Source: Campylobacterota bacterium (GTDB lineage: Bacteria; Campylobacterota; Campylobacteria; Campylobacterales; Arcobacteraceae). From it: 64,000 nucleotides of DNA. The stretch spans positions 20,229-84,228 of the forward strand of contig QMKX01000004.1 in NCBI GenBank assembly GCA_003643835.1. Direction: 5' to 3'. The first letter of the stretch is position 1. Each line of letters starts with the position of its first letter. Both the position numbers and the translations under genes were made by a program. Shown here piece by piece: positions 36,801 through 45,298 of the stretch. The notes beneath the pieces were generated by a model. That model saw only the letters and a list, made by a program, of their open reading frames with translations. It ran no database searches and was not told the origin of the DNA.

Positions 36801-37375
36801 TATAATACACCTTTGGTGCTAGGCACACTACCACTGTCATTTTTTTCTAAAGCAGTTTTGAAAGCGATAGCAAATGACTTAAACATAGATTCTACGATAT
36901 GATGTTTATTTTTTCCTCTATTGTTCATGATGTGAGCGGTTATTTTGCTATTTGTTATAAAACTATTAAAAAACTCTTCTACAAGTTCTATGTCTAATTG
37001 TCCAACTTTTCCTGTAGCTTCACCTATGTCATACACTAAAAATGCCCTATTTGATATATCCACATTTGTTGTTGAGCTAGCTTCGTCCATAACCACAGTA
37101 GATGTAGCAAATCGTCTGATACTTGATATCGGGTGTATCTCTTGTGCTATAGCTTGACCCAAAACTATAGCACAATCTTCAACTGTATGATGTGCATCTA
37201 TATGTAAGTCTCCTTTACACTGGAGACTAATATATGTGCCGCTATGTTTTGACAAAGTTTCAAGCATATGATCAAAAAATCCTATACCTGTATCTATGCA
37301 AGCTTGTTTGTCATCGTGTATATTTACTTCGCATGATATTGTTGTCTCTTTTGTTTCTCTGTTTAGCTTAACCAC
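36800..37375 (-). CDS. hisB: Imidazoleglycerol-phosphate dehydratase
   Basis: Sixth step of histidine synthesis: dehydrates imidazole glycerol phosphate using a Mn cluster. The 191-residue monofunctional protein shows GIGFFDHMLETLSKHSG, DLHIDAHHTVEDCAIVLG with the metal-binding histidines, and the distal HIMNNRGKNKHHIVESMFK. It is embedded among LPS and cell-wall genes rather than with other his genes, as is usual in this lineage. Confidence 0.96.
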   Translation of the reverse strand: MVKLNRETKETTISCEVNIHDDKQACIDTGIGFFDHMLETLSKHSGTYISLQCKGDLHIDAHHTVEDCAIVLGQAIAQEIHPISSIRRFATSTVVMDEASSTTNVDISNRAFLVYDIGEATGKVGQLDIELVEEFFNSFITNSKITAHIMNNRGKNKHHIVESMFKSFAIAFKTALEKNDSGSVPSTKGVL

Positions 37376-37386
37376 TTATTATCTCC

Positions 37387-38265
37387 TTATTGATTTTGAA
37401 TTACCAAACCATCTGGGTATTGGTTTTCTTTAAATCGTCTTGCTTCATCTTCGCTACCAAAACCAGTGAATATCACTCTGTTATACACTTGACCATCTAT
37501 CTCTTTAGATACTATTTTTGTCTCATAATCACTAACATTGCTTTGTGCTTTGTTTTTATACTTAATTGCTTTATCATAATTTAAAAATGACGCTATTTGC
37601 ACCACATATATGCTTGTAGAGTTGTTCGTTGGTTGTGTTGGTATTGATATATCTTCATATTGTTTGTCATCTGGAATAGTTACAGGAGTTTTGTTGCCAC
37701 AAATATCAGGTGCGCTTATGACTACAACTTTGACATCTGCTATGCCTTTGTTGTGCATAGCTATAGTTCTCGCTGCTTTGTTTGACAAATCGATTATCCT
37801 ACCGGTTACAAATGGCCCCCTATCATTGATACGCACCACAACGGTTTTATTGTTTGATTTGTTTAAAACTTTTACCATAGTATTCATAGGCAAAGTTTTG
37901 CTAGCTGCTGTATTTTTATACATATCGTATATCTCACCATTTGATGTTTTTTTACCATTAAATGTTGGCCCATACCAAGAAGCGATACCATGAAACTCAT
38001 CTCCAGCTTTCACTTCAATAGGATAATACCTTTTGCCATGAACCACATAAGATCTTTGTGTTGATGGTTGTTTGCAATCTGTGTTTGACGATATGCCACC
38101 TTGGCTTTGTGTTTGGCCGTTATTGTTATTAGGATCTTCATCGTTGATTATACGAAACCCTTCATTGTGGTCTGATTCTACCCTATCGTGCGATTGTTGA
38201 ATTTGCGAACAGTTAGTTATCGTCAATATCATAAAAGATATGGCTATATATCTATAAATACTCAT
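37387..38265 (-). CDS. rlpA: RlpA-like septal lipoprotein (lytic transglycosylase)
   Basis: A 292-residue predicted lipoprotein. The N-terminus ends in a lipobox with Cys19 (LTITNC). A double-psi beta-barrel follows at about residues 85-185, with the RlpA signature GIASWYGPTFNGKKTSNGE and the catalytic-region RINDRGPF. A C-terminal SPOR domain (YVVQIASFLNYDKAIKYKN) binds denuded septal glycan. RlpA cleaves such glycans during division. It overlaps mltD by 14 nt; the two wall hydrolases are probably co-produced. Confidence 0.93.
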   Translation of the reverse strand: MSIYRYIAISFMILTITNCSQIQQSHDRVESDHNEGFRIINDEDPNNNNGQTQSQGGISSNTDCKQPSTQRSYVVHGKRYYPIEVKAGDEFHGIASWYGPTFNGKKTSNGEIYDMYKNTAASKTLPMNTMVKVLNKSNNKTVVVRINDRGPFVTGRIIDLSNKAARTIAMHNKGIADVKVVVISAPDICGNKTPVTIPDDKQYEDISIPTQPTNNSTSIYVVQIASFLNYDKAIKYKNKAQSNVSDYETKIVSKEIDGQVYNRVIFTGFGSEDEARRFKENQYPDGLVIQNQ

Positions 38266-39346
38266 TTTTATCCTTTTTTATTATCTTGTTTTTCAACCAA
38301 TACAACAAATTTTGATTTATATTTTTGTATGGCACATATAGATTATATCTTTTTTTTGCTGAAAATACCTCTTTGTTTAAGATATGTTTGTTTAAATTTA
38401 CCAAATTGCTTAATCTCATATCAGAAAGTATCGCAATATTTTCAAGCATGATGTCACCTTTTATCACAAATTTTTTTATAGTGTCGCTTGTGCTTATATT
38501 TAGCAAATAGCTCTCGCTGCTATTTTGCAAAAAACTCTTGTCGCTCATGATATACAAAGACAGTATCTTTAGTAAATATCGCCTACTTTCTTGCGGGAAG
38601 TATTGTCTACGCATATTTTTTTGAATTTTTAGCAAATAACCAAGCGGTATATCTTTTGTATGGGGTTTAATTTTTTTATATATTTTCAAAAGAGAACCAA
38701 ACTTAACTTTACCTTTTTGATATTTTCGTATCGTTTTTGCGTATTTTTTTGTTTTTGTTGTGGATTTTGTTTTTATAACATATCTATCCAATCCGGCTCT
38801 CGTGAGGGCTTCATATACTCTACCCTCACCACAATTATAACCCAATATCGCAAGATACCAAGAACCAAAAAGTTTTTTTTGGTATTTGAGATATTTTGTT
38901 GTGGCATGTGTCGCTTTGATTATATCCATTCGTTCATCTATTTGATTATTGATTTTCAAACCATATCTTTTGGCAGTTGGTTTCATAAACTGCCATATAC
39001 CTTTAGCTTTTGTTTTTGATGTGGCACTTGTATCAAAATATGACTCAGCCATAGCAAGATACAAAAAACCATCTGGCATATTGTTTTGTTTGAGTATTTT
39101 TTTTATAATAGGCAAAAAAAGTATAGAGTTTTTTAAGCTATTTTTATAACTATTTTTACTCATTGTTAGAAATTTTCTATATGTTTGTTGAAATTTTGGG
39201 TCTTTTATGTAAGTATCATCTATATCAAACTGTTTTATTTTGTGCAAATCGTCGGCAGACAATACTGGTTTTGTATCTTGTGCAAAAAGTATAGTAGAAC
39301 AAAAGACTATAAAAAAAAGTTTAAATACCAAAAAGTTTGTTTGCAT
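38252..39346 (-). CDS. mltD: Membrane-bound lytic murein transglycosylase (MltD-like)
   Basis: Cuts peptidoglycan between MurNAc and GlcNAc, forming anhydro ends. The 364-residue protein has a signal sequence (LFFIVFCSTILFAQD) and a goose-type lysozyme (SLT) domain with the catalytic glutamate in LAMAESYFDTSATS (Glu101) and KGIWQFMKPTAKRYGL, then ILGYNCGEGRV. The usual C-terminal LysM repeats are not recognisable; the tail ends in a lysine-rich stretch. Its start overlaps the end of tatD by 26 nt, the longest overlap in this operon. Confidence 0.91.
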   Translation of the reverse strand: MQTNFLVFKLFFIVFCSTILFAQDTKPVLSADDLHKIKQFDIDDTYIKDPKFQQTYRKFLTMSKNSYKNSLKNSILFLPIIKKILKQNNMPDGFLYLAMAESYFDTSATSKTKAKGIWQFMKPTAKRYGLKINNQIDERMDIIKATHATTKYLKYQKKLFGSWYLAILGYNCGEGRVYEALTRAGLDRYVIKTKSTTKTKKYAKTIRKYQKGKVKFGSLLKIYKKIKPHTKDIPLGYLLKIQKNMRRQYFPQESRRYLLKILSLYIMSDKSFLQNSSESYLLNISTSDTIKKFVIKGDIMLENIAILSDMRLSNLVNLNKHILNKEVFSAKKRYNLYVPYKNINQNLLYWLKNKIIKKDKNEYL

Positions 39347-40094
39347 TTTTTGTTGTAATATTTTGTATATTTGTGTCGCTTATGTTTAAAATATCTGCGA
39401 TATTTTTTGATACATATTTGCAATATTTTGGCTCATTTCTTTGTCCTCTATATGGCATAGGAGACAGATAAGGAGCATCAGTTTCTATTAGTAATTTGTT
39501 TTTTGGAATTTGTGGCAATATATCTACAAGTTCTTTTGCATTTTTAAATGTCACAACTCCACCTATACCAAAATAGAAGTTATGTTCAGCCATATCCAAT
39601 AAAATAGACGAAGCATTGTAGCAGTGCAACACTCCGCCTACATCGCCAGCTTGGCGGTTTATCAGTATATCCTTGGAGTCATATGATGCATCTCGTATAT
39701 GCACTATGAGTGGTTTGTCGTATTTTTTTGCGATATCTATTTGTGATATAAATATATCTTTTTGTTTTTGTATATTTGAAGTTTTTTCTGTGTCATTTTT
39801 TGGCAACCTAAAATAATCCAGCCCACACTCGCCTACGGCTACACATTTTTTGTGGTTTATGTATTGCAGCAGTCTGTTTTCATCATATTTATCGATATCG
39901 TATGGGTGACAACCAACTGCAAAATAGACTTCGTCATATCGCTCACTTAAATTTACAGCTTTTGATAAGTCGTCTATGTCGGCTCCCGGGATTATAAATT
40001 TTTTCACACCACTATTTATAGCATCTTTGATGACAACATCTATATCGTTGTCAAATTTTTTGTGATCTAAGTGAGTGTGAGTGTCTATTATCAC
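39321..40094 (-). CDS. tatD: TatD-family metal-dependent deoxyribonuclease
   Basis: A TIM-barrel metallohydrolase of 257 residues. The first metal motif is DTHTHLDH (His6, His8); further ligands appear in VGECGLDYFR, PLIVHIRDA, HCYN and the final ETDAPYLSP. TatD proteins have 3'-5' exonuclease and repair activity; the exact role in this lineage is not established. It overlaps hslU by 4 nt. Confidence 0.94.
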   Translation of the reverse strand: MIIDTHTHLDHKKFDNDIDVVIKDAINSGVKKFIIPGADIDDLSKAVNLSERYDEVYFAVGCHPYDIDKYDENRLLQYINHKKCVAVGECGLDYFRLPKNDTEKTSNIQKQKDIFISQIDIAKKYDKPLIVHIRDASYDSKDILINRQAGDVGGVLHCYNASSILLDMAEHNFYFGIGGVVTFKNAKELVDILPQIPKNKLLIETDAPYLSPMPYRGQRNEPKYCKYVSKNIADILNISDTNIQNITTKNANKLFGI

Positions 40095-41422
40095 AAAATA
40101 TACCTTGTGATATCTTCACTTTCTATGATAGCTTGAAGTTTTTGTTCTACCAATTTTTTATCTATTTTTATGGTTTCTCCGTTTTTCTCATCGGCATCAA
40201 AACTGATATCTTCTAAAACTTTCTCAATAACCGTATGCAATCGCCTCGCTCCTATATCTTCTGTTTTTTCATTTGCTTTTGCGCTCAATGAAGCAAATGC
40301 CTTTATAGCACCATCTTCAAATACGAGCTTAACCCCCTCAACTCCTAACATAGCTTCATATTGAGTTAGAAGTGAATTTTTGGTATTTGTTAATATCTTA
40401 TACAAAGCACTCTCATCAAGAGCCTCAAGCTCAACTCTTAGAGGAAATCTACCTTGAAGTTCTGGTAGCATATCGCTTGGACTACTTATATGAAAAGCTC
40501 CAGCTGCTATAAACAACACATGGTCTGTATTTACTTGACCATATTTTGTGCTGATACTACTTCCTTCTACAATAGGGAGCAGATCTCTTTGAACTCCTTG
40601 TTTGCTAGGGTCTTGTCCTTTATTGGAGCCGCTTTCTACTATTTTGTCTATCTCGTCTAAAAATATAATACCACCATTTTCTACATTTGATATAGCATCT
40701 TTCGTGATAAGCTCCTCATCTACGAGCTCTTCTTTGACCACTTTTTTCAAGAGTTTTTTAGCTTCTTTTATCGTAACTGTTTTGTCATAAGTATTGTTTT
40801 TTGCATTTTTTATCATATTGCCAATAGCATCTGTCATGATACTTATATCTGCCATAGGAGCACCACTATCAAACACCTCTACATGAGTATTTTTAGGTAG
40901 TTTTATAGTGATAAACTTATCGTCCATACTACCATTTAGAACCTTTTTTTCCATGGTATTGTATGTCTTTATGAACGACTCTTGTGCTGATTGTGTAGCA
41001 TTTGTTGGCAATTTTGGCACCAATATCTCTACAACTTTTTTGACAATCTCTTTGTCTATATCTTTTTGGATTTTTTTCTCATATTTTTCTCTTGATATTC
41101 TCACAGCATTTGCCACAAGGTCTCGCACCATAGACTCAACATCGCGTCCTACATAACCCACTTCAGTGTATTTACTCGCCTCCACTTTGACAAATGGTAG
41201 CTCCATCATTTTGGCTAATCGTCTTGCTATCTCTGTCTTGCCTACACCTGTGTTGCCTATCATCAATATATTTTTTGGCATTATTTCGTCTTGAAGTTCT
41301 TTGTCTAATTGCATTCGTCTGTATCTGTTTCGCAAAGCTAATGCTATGGCTTTTTTGGCATCTTTTTGACCTATGACATAATCATCGAGATATGCTACTA
41401 TTTGTTTTGGGGTCATCTCCAT
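40091..41422 (-). CDS. hslU: ATP-dependent protease ATPase subunit HslU
   Basis: AAA+ unfoldase that pairs with the HslV peptidase. The 443-residue protein starts TPKQIVAYLDDYVIGQKDAK, has the P-loop GNTGVGKTE (from residue 56), the pore motif KYTEVGYVGRD, Walker B GIIFLDEIDKI, and the C-terminal sensor region EDIGARRLHTVIE, ending in the RYIL tail that docks into HslV. It directly abuts hslV with no gap. Confidence 0.97.
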   Translation of the reverse strand: MEMTPKQIVAYLDDYVIGQKDAKKAIALALRNRYRRMQLDKELQDEIMPKNILMIGNTGVGKTEIARRLAKMMELPFVKVEASKYTEVGYVGRDVESMVRDLVANAVRISREKYEKKIQKDIDKEIVKKVVEILVPKLPTNATQSAQESFIKTYNTMEKKVLNGSMDDKFITIKLPKNTHVEVFDSGAPMADISIMTDAIGNMIKNAKNNTYDKTVTIKEAKKLLKKVVKEELVDEELITKDAISNVENGGIIFLDEIDKIVESGSNKGQDPSKQGVQRDLLPIVEGSSISTKYGQVNTDHVLFIAAGAFHISSPSDMLPELQGRFPLRVELEALDESALYKILTNTKNSLLTQYEAMLGVEGVKLVFEDGAIKAFASLSAKANEKTEDIGARRLHTVIEKVLEDISFDADEKNGETIKIDKKLVEQKLQAIIESEDITRYIL

Positions 41423-41962
41423 CTATTTTCCTAATTCTAATATTTTTATATTGTTGTTTGTGTATATACATAACTCACTGGCAATTTTAAGTGACTCTTT
41501 GACTATAGCTTCTGGCTTGAGTTTTGAGTGGTTTTTCAAAGCTCTTGCCGCACTAATAGCATAGTTGCCACCACTTCCTATAGATGCTATACATCCATCT
41601 TCTGGCTCTACTACATCGCCTGTGCCACTGAGTATATATATATGTTTTTGGTTTAAAACTATCATCATAGCTTCAAGCTGTCTTAAGTATTTGTCTTTTC
41701 GCCACTCTTTTGAGAAAGCCACAACCGACTTGAGCAGGTCGCCTTTTTTGCTATTGAGGTGTTTTTCAAACATATCAAACAGGTTGAAAGCATCGGCTGT
41801 GCTACCAGCGAAGCCAGATAGAACTTTACCATCTCCTACTTTTCGTATCTTGGTTGCATTGCCTTTTAGAACCGTGCTGCCAAATGTCACTTGTCCATCG
41901 CCTCCTATGACTGCCTCACCGTCTTCACTTCTATATGCCAGTATTGTAGTCGCATCAAACAC
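41423..41962 (-). CDS. hslV: ATP-dependent protease peptidase subunit HslV
   Basis: Threonine peptidase of the HslUV protease. The 179-residue protein reads [10 protein letters not shown] at the start; the catalytic nucleophile aligns with Thr5, implying removal of a four-residue leader rather than only Met as in E. coli. GGDGQVTFG and [10 protein letters not shown] are the family signatures. Its ATG shares one base with the rplI stop (TAATG). Confidence 0.97.
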   Translation of the reverse strand: MFDATTILAYRSEDGEAVIGGDGQVTFGSTVLKGNATKIRKVGDGKVLSGFAGSTADAFNLFDMFEKHLNSKKGDLLKSVVAFSKEWRKDKYLRQLEAMMIVLNQKHIYILSGTGDVVEPEDGCIASIGSGGNYAISAARALKNHSKLKPEAIVKESLKIASELCIYTNNNIKILELGK

Positions 41963-42411
41963 TATTTTATCTCCTCTATGATATCAAGTGTAGCTATAGC
42001 ATGGACACCAAATCCTAGCTTGCAGTCTGCTTCATATATACCTACCGTTTTGATCTTCTCTTTTATGGTTATGTTTTTTTTGTCTATAGTTATATCATTT
42101 AAAGCTAACACAGATGCTACTTCTTTGTTTGTGATACCACCTATCAAGTGCCCGTTTGCTCCTATTTTGTGTCTTATTGTGTATTTTGAGGACTCTATCA
42201 TATCTTTAAATTTATTTGCATCACTTAACTCTTGAGTTTTTTTGGTTTCTAATAGTTTTTTTTCTATCTCAAACTGCTTGATTACTTCTGTGGTGGCGTT
42301 TTTTGCCAAACCTTTTTTGATCAAAAAATTTTGACCATAACCTGGCTTGACCTCTTTTATCTCACCGGCAACTCCCAAAGCTTTGACATCTTTTATCAAT
42401 AAAATTTTCAT
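41962..42411 (-). CDS. rplI: 50S ribosomal protein L9
   Basis: Two-domain ribosomal protein of 149 residues with the N-terminal [20 protein letters not shown] and [13 protein letters not shown], a long connecting helix and the C-terminal domain with [17 protein letters not shown]. It is the first gene of the run that continues through hslV, hslU and the envelope genes; a minus-strand TACAAT about 25 nt upstream is a plausible -10. It borders the repeat-rich region and accessory island. Confidence 0.96.
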   Translation of the reverse strand: MKILLIKDVKALGVAGEIKEVKPGYGQNFLIKKGLAKNATTEVIKQFEIEKKLLETKKTQELSDANKFKDMIESSKYTIRHKIGANGHLIGGITNKEVASVLALNDITIDKKNITIKEKIKTVGIYEADCKLGFGVHAIATLDIIEEIK

Positions 42412-42463
42412 ATTTAACCTTTTTTGTTATTGTATCGCAAACAACTTATATTATCATCCATTT

Positions 42464-42615
42464 AGAACCCCGAACTTTGTTCGGGGCTGAAGTTTCAACA
42501 ATCTACAACTATAAACAAACCAGCATATGTATAGCTATTTTTATATTTTGCGCCGAACCAGAAAAGCTGGTGCAGTTTGCGAAGCAAATTTCTCTGATAA
42601 GTAGTTTAGGGTTCC
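42464..42615. repeat. Palindromic repeat unit A (about 152 bp, MITE-like)
   Basis: Begins AGAACCCC and ends GGGTTCC, degenerate terminal inverted repeats. Inside are a hairpin CCCCGAAC-ttt-GTTCGGGG (42468-42486), GCTGAAGTTTCAA, a CTACAACTATAAACAAAC segment, and CCAGAAAAGCTGGTGC followed by TTTGCGAAGCAAATTTCTC. Unit B at 47469-47625 aligns with it end to end. No open frame across it looks coding. Confidence 0.75.
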
Positions 42616-42631
42616 AAAAAACTCAAAACAA

Positions 42632-42755
42632 CTCGGAACCCCTGACTTGTCTGGGGCCATTCGTTCTAAACTACTACAAACAAAAATATATTATATTTTG
42701 TTGGTATATCGCTTCAAGCGGACAAACTATCATTGTGAGGTAAAGCCGAAACAAC
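42632..42755. repeat. Palindromic repeat unit C
   Basis: Starts with CTCGGAACCCC and a mismatched hairpin CCCCTGAC/GTCTGGGG, then CTACTACAAACAAAAATATA, TTGTTGGTATATCGCTTCA and ATCATTGTGAGG. It shares its first half with units A and B and its second half with units E and F, so the family has at least two 3' versions. It is separated from unit A by the loop AAAAAACTCAAAACAA. Confidence 0.7.
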
Positions 42756-43039
42756 TCCTCGTATCTGGTTCGCTTTGTCATTTCAGGAAAAAGATATTTT
42801 TGATAAATTTCGTATAGAAAATGAAACTGTTTGAGTTTGAAAAACGAGTTTTTCATCAATGGATGTCTCACTCGTGCTATCGCTTCACAGATATAAAATC
42901 TGTTTTGCTCTCTAGCTCGTGGTAGCAAGCGAGTTGCTACAAAAGAAATTTTGAGAAAATATCACAGAAATTATAACTGCCGATACCGATTTTTTCGTGT
43001 CTTTTTCTAAAAAAGGCACATAAGAGTGAAAGATTACAA
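42756..43039. other. Non-coding stretch with three short hairpins between repeat units
   Basis: No gene seen. It contains GAAAAAC-ga-GTTTTTC (about 42839-42854), CAGAT-ataaa-ATCTG (about 42888-42902) and GTAGCAA-gcgag-TTGCTAC (42922-42940). Small open frames here cross the repeats and have no family features. It may be older, decayed repeat material or carry a small RNA; neither can be decided from sequence alone. Confidence 0.4.
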
Positions 43040-43128
43040 AGTAGAAGTTTAAAACTACTACAAACAAAAATATATTCTATTTTATTGGTTGGTTTATATT
43101 TTGCCCCGAACAAGTTACGGGGTTCCGA
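43040..43128. repeat. Palindromic repeat unit D (partial)
   Basis: Carries AGAAGTTTAAAACTACTAC, ACAAACAAAAATATATT and TTATATTTTGCCCCGAACAAG, ending ACGGGGTTCCGA. It is a shorter relative of units A and B and is joined to unit E so that their ends form a 25-bp inverted repeat. Confidence 0.65.
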
Positions 43129-43169
43129 AAAACTCAAAACAACTCGTAACCCCGCAACTTGTTCGGGGC
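43103..43169. repeat. Large inverted repeat at the D/E junction
   Basis: Arms 43103-43127 and 43145-43169 pair at 23 of 25 positions around a 17-nt loop (AAAAACTCAAAACAACT). Each arm also holds its own smaller palindrome (CCCCGAAC and GTTCGGGG), so a cruciform or nested hairpin could form. The loop sequence recurs between units A and C and before unit B. Confidence 0.7.
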
Positions 43170-43268
43170 TGAAGTTTCAAACTACTAAAAACAAAAATAT
43201 ATTATATTTTGTTGGCATATCGCTTCAGTGGATAAACTATTATTGTGAGGCAAAGCCGAAACAATTCA
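43142..43268. repeat. Palindromic repeat unit E
   Basis: Starts ACTCGTAACCCCG, has the CCCCGCAAC/GTTCGGGG hairpin, GCTGAAGTTTCAAACTACTA, a TTGTTGGCATATCGCTTCA segment and TATTGTGAGGCAAAGCCG. It matches unit C closely over the second half. TCATTGTGAGG plus AAGC resembles intergenic repeats with CATTGCGAGG-GAAGC cores seen in unrelated bacteria. Confidence 0.7.
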
Positions 43269-43341
43269 GCTGCAAGTAAACATATAAAAGTATCTTGATT
43301 ATAGATATATATATATATTTCCAAATGCGAGACAAAGCTAT

Positions 43342-43917
43342 CTAAAACAGCCTACCATGAAGCCATCCTTTGTTTGTCAAGACAAACATATCGTTCCTCT
43401 CGTGCTCTTTTGGTGGTATTTTCACCCACTGGGGATAATCACCTACAATATATTTGTATTTCACTTCTGATAGAGTTTTGCCACCAATATCTTGTGGTAT
43501 AGTAAAATTGACAATCTCTTTAAGCTTTGGAGTGCCTATACACACATATCCACTATTAAACAAACTCTTTTTATAAAAAGGTTTTGCTTTTTCGGCTAAC
43601 ATATAAACTTTTGTATCTGCAAATTTTTTCGGACGAAAACTTTGATAATATAAATTTTTCTTTTCAATATTTTTGATTTTTGATATCATTATGCCTTGCT
43701 GTTCTAACTTGTCATTTTTTTTCTTACTGCCTTTGGTATAATCTTTTTTGTCTCCAATATCAACACTAACACAATTAAATTGCTGTTTGTCACTTTTTAG
43801 ATATTGTTCTATCGCTTTTGAGAAATTTTCATGGTTTGCTTCTTTTGGGTCAGAAGATAAACACCCACTAAACAAAATTGCGATTGTTGCGATTGTTAAA
43901 AAACTTATCTTTTTCAT
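43342..43917 (-). CDS. Predicted lipoprotein of unknown function (island gene 7)
   Basis: A 191-residue protein with a lipoprotein signal: MKKISFLTIATIAILFSGC, Cys at residue 19. The mature part has two more cysteines (FNCVSVDIG and GYVCIGTPK) and a C-terminal stretch with FVLTNKGWLHGRLF. I do not recognise a family. The frame extends upstream to 43968, but the lipobox fixes the start at Met, 43917. It is the last gene of the minus-strand island, next to repeat unit E, with a 64-nt gap from the coiled-coil gene. Confidence 0.72.
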   Translation of the reverse strand: MKKISFLTIATIAILFSGCLSSDPKEANHENFSKAIEQYLKSDKQQFNCVSVDIGDKKDYTKGSKKKNDKLEQQGIMISKIKNIEKKNLYYQSFRPKKFADTKVYMLAEKAKPFYKKSLFNSGYVCIGTPKLKEIVNFTIPQDIGGKTLSEVKYKYIVGDYPQWVKIPPKEHERNDMFVLTNKGWLHGRLF

Positions 43918-43981
43918 ATTATTCCTTTTTATTATGATATTATAATCATTGTTTTGTGGCATTGCCACACTTCAAACGATA

Positions 43982-44374
43982 TTATACTATCGTCACATCA
44001 TATTGATAATACTCACTATTTATATCAAACATTTTTTTAATTTCATTTGGTGCATTCATATATAATTTTGTTATATATTTCATTTGCTCTTGCATACTAC
44101 CTATCTCTTTTTTCCACCAAGCAATTTCACCTCTTGCAACTGCTATAGGTGATCCTATTTTTTTGCCAAGCTCTTGTGCTTCTTTGTATTTTTTTTGAGC
44201 TATATCTAATGATTTTTCTAAATTCAAATATGTTTTTTTTAATTCTTGATAGCTTTTAACTTGATTATTTATTATTTTTAAATTTTGTAAATCATTCACA
44301 CTATCAAATACTGGTTTGCCAGCACAAAATAATATGTCAAATAAAAATATAATTATAAAAATTATTTTTTTCAT
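43982..44374 (-). CDS. Secreted coiled-coil protein, possibly VirB5/TrbJ-like (island gene 6)
   Basis: A 130-residue protein with a signal peptide (KKIIFIIIFLFDILFCAG) followed by KPVFDSVNDLQNLKIINNQ and a long helical segment SYQELKKTYLNLEKSLDIAQ. The P-V-F-D start followed by a coiled coil resembles the N-terminal half of VirB5/TrbJ pilus-tip proteins of type IV secretion, but it is about half their length and no other conjugation genes are present. It overlaps the upstream mini-protein by 4 nt. Start set at 44374 by the signal peptide. Family assignment is tentative. Confidence 0.68.
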   Translation of the reverse strand: MKKIIFIIIFLFDILFCAGKPVFDSVNDLQNLKIINNQVKSYQELKKTYLNLEKSLDIAQKKYKEAQELGKKIGSPIAVARGEIAWWKKEIGSMQEQMKYITKLYMNAPNEIKKMFDINSEYYQYDVTIV

Positions 44375-44583
44375 AGTAACAATGTTATAAGTAATATGCC
44401 ACCAATTACATACCAACGATTTTCATATAGTTTATTATCTGCTTCGTCTTGCCAATTGTTATTTTCTTTAGCTGTTGTCGTCTTATTGTCATCTACTTCA
44501 GTTGTATTAGTATCAGCTCCATACACAAAGCTAAATGTTAGCATTGTTATCAATATAACCTTTATCAATTTTCCATATTTCAT
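44371..44583 (-). CDS. Signal-peptide plus single-TM mini-protein (island gene 5)
   Basis: A 70-residue protein: an N-terminal signal-like helix (LIKVILITMLTFSFVYGA), a polar Asn/Thr/Asp-rich middle (TNTTEVDDNKTTTAKENN), and a C-terminal hydrophobic anchor (WYVIGGILLITLLL). No family recognised. If the first helix is cleaved it would be a periplasmic stub anchored at its C-terminus. It overlaps the next gene by 4 nt and follows the first Mrr gene by 17 nt, so it is likely co-translated. Confidence 0.65.
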   Translation of the reverse strand: MKYGKLIKVILITMLTFSFVYGADTNTTEVDDNKTTTAKENNNWQDEADNKLYENRWYVIGGILLITLLL

Positions 44584-44600
44584 CTTTTTTTCCTTTTTCT

Positions 44601-45143
44601 TTATTTAATAATTTTGTATCTACAATCTTTATAATTTTGTATAAAGACATGCTCCGCTGCTTTTGATAATATTTCTTTGCTTGGTATAGCAAGTATAAAC
44701 ATATTTTTATCATTTTCCATTTTATGTTTTTTTACATAAATACTACAATTTCCATAAATCTCCTTTGCGATATTGTGTGTTATAGAATTTTTACCAGTCC
44801 AATTTTTGCACTGAATAAACAAAATTTCTTTTTTGTTTTTTGCTATTAAGTCAATACCTTTATCTTTTCTTCCATATTTTGCTCCTCTGTATTCTACTTC
44901 GTAACCTTTTTGCTCATAATATAGCCCCACTTTGTCTTCATATTCTTTTCCTTTTTTTATATTTTTTTGATATAGTTCTTTGCTGTCTCTTGTGTTTGTT
45001 CGTTTTTTATACTTTTTTTTGGTTTTTGCTTTTTGACTATAAAATTTTAAACCAATAGCAATGATTATTAAAAACAAAACCCATACAGGCATCTGTTTTA
45101 TTAAATTTATTATAATGTTTAATAGCGTTTCTATTGTTACCAC
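44601..45143 (-). CDS. Membrane-anchored Mrr-type restriction endonuclease domain protein (island gene 4)
   Basis: A 180-residue protein with one N-terminal membrane helix (MPVWVLFLIIIAIGLKF, about residues 18-34), a basic linker and a C-terminal Mrr_cat nuclease fold. The PD-(D/E)xK-type active site is visible as GIDLIA (Asp98) and FIQCKNW (Gln111, Lys113), the Q-x-K variant typical of Mrr. Start is GTG at 45143 with AAGGAGA a few bases upstream. It is a paralogue of the next gene upstream and aligns with it from KKGKEYEDKVG to the C-terminus RYKIIK. Membrane-anchored Mrr proteins are known but their targets are not. Confidence 0.85.
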   Translation of the reverse strand: MVTIETLLNIIINLIKQMPVWVLFLIIIAIGLKFYSQKAKTKKKYKKRTNTRDSKELYQKNIKKGKEYEDKVGLYYEQKGYEVEYRGAKYGRKDKGIDLIAKNKKEILFIQCKNWTGKNSITHNIAKEIYGNCSIYVKKHKMENDKNMFILAIPSKEILSKAAEHVFIQNYKDCRYKIIK

Positions 45144-45222
45144 TTATTCTCCTTTTTTAAAAAAGTTCCTCATGAAGAACTTTTTATATAATACTCTCGC
45201 CAATTTGTTTTATACTCCTTTT

Positions 45223-45298
45223 TTAGTTTATGATTTCGTATCTACATCGTTTAAAATTATTTTCAAATACCATTTCCGCTGGATATGACAATGCTTTT
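45223..45298 (-). pseudogene. Out-of-frame C-terminal tail of the second Mrr-type gene
   Basis: Read in the frame offset by two bases, the region below the AT tract encodes YVIPDKKALSYPAE and then MVFENNFKRCRYEIIN before a stop at 45223-45225. This aligns without gaps with the paralogue's C-terminus (LAIPSKEILSKAAE, HVFIQNYKDCRYKIIK). It is therefore the displaced end of the upstream gene, not an independent frame. Confidence 0.85.

Noticed and set aside
42674..42928. 84-residue minus-strand open frame in the repeat region
   Set aside because: It is a translation of repeat units and hairpin DNA; it has no homologous motif and is broken in the other copies.
42420..43341. tRNA, CRISPR or riboswitch in the repeat-rich gap
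   Set aside because: No T-loop consensus or cloverleaf could be built, the repeats are not short direct repeats with unique spacers, and no known riboswitch core was seen next to a matching gene.
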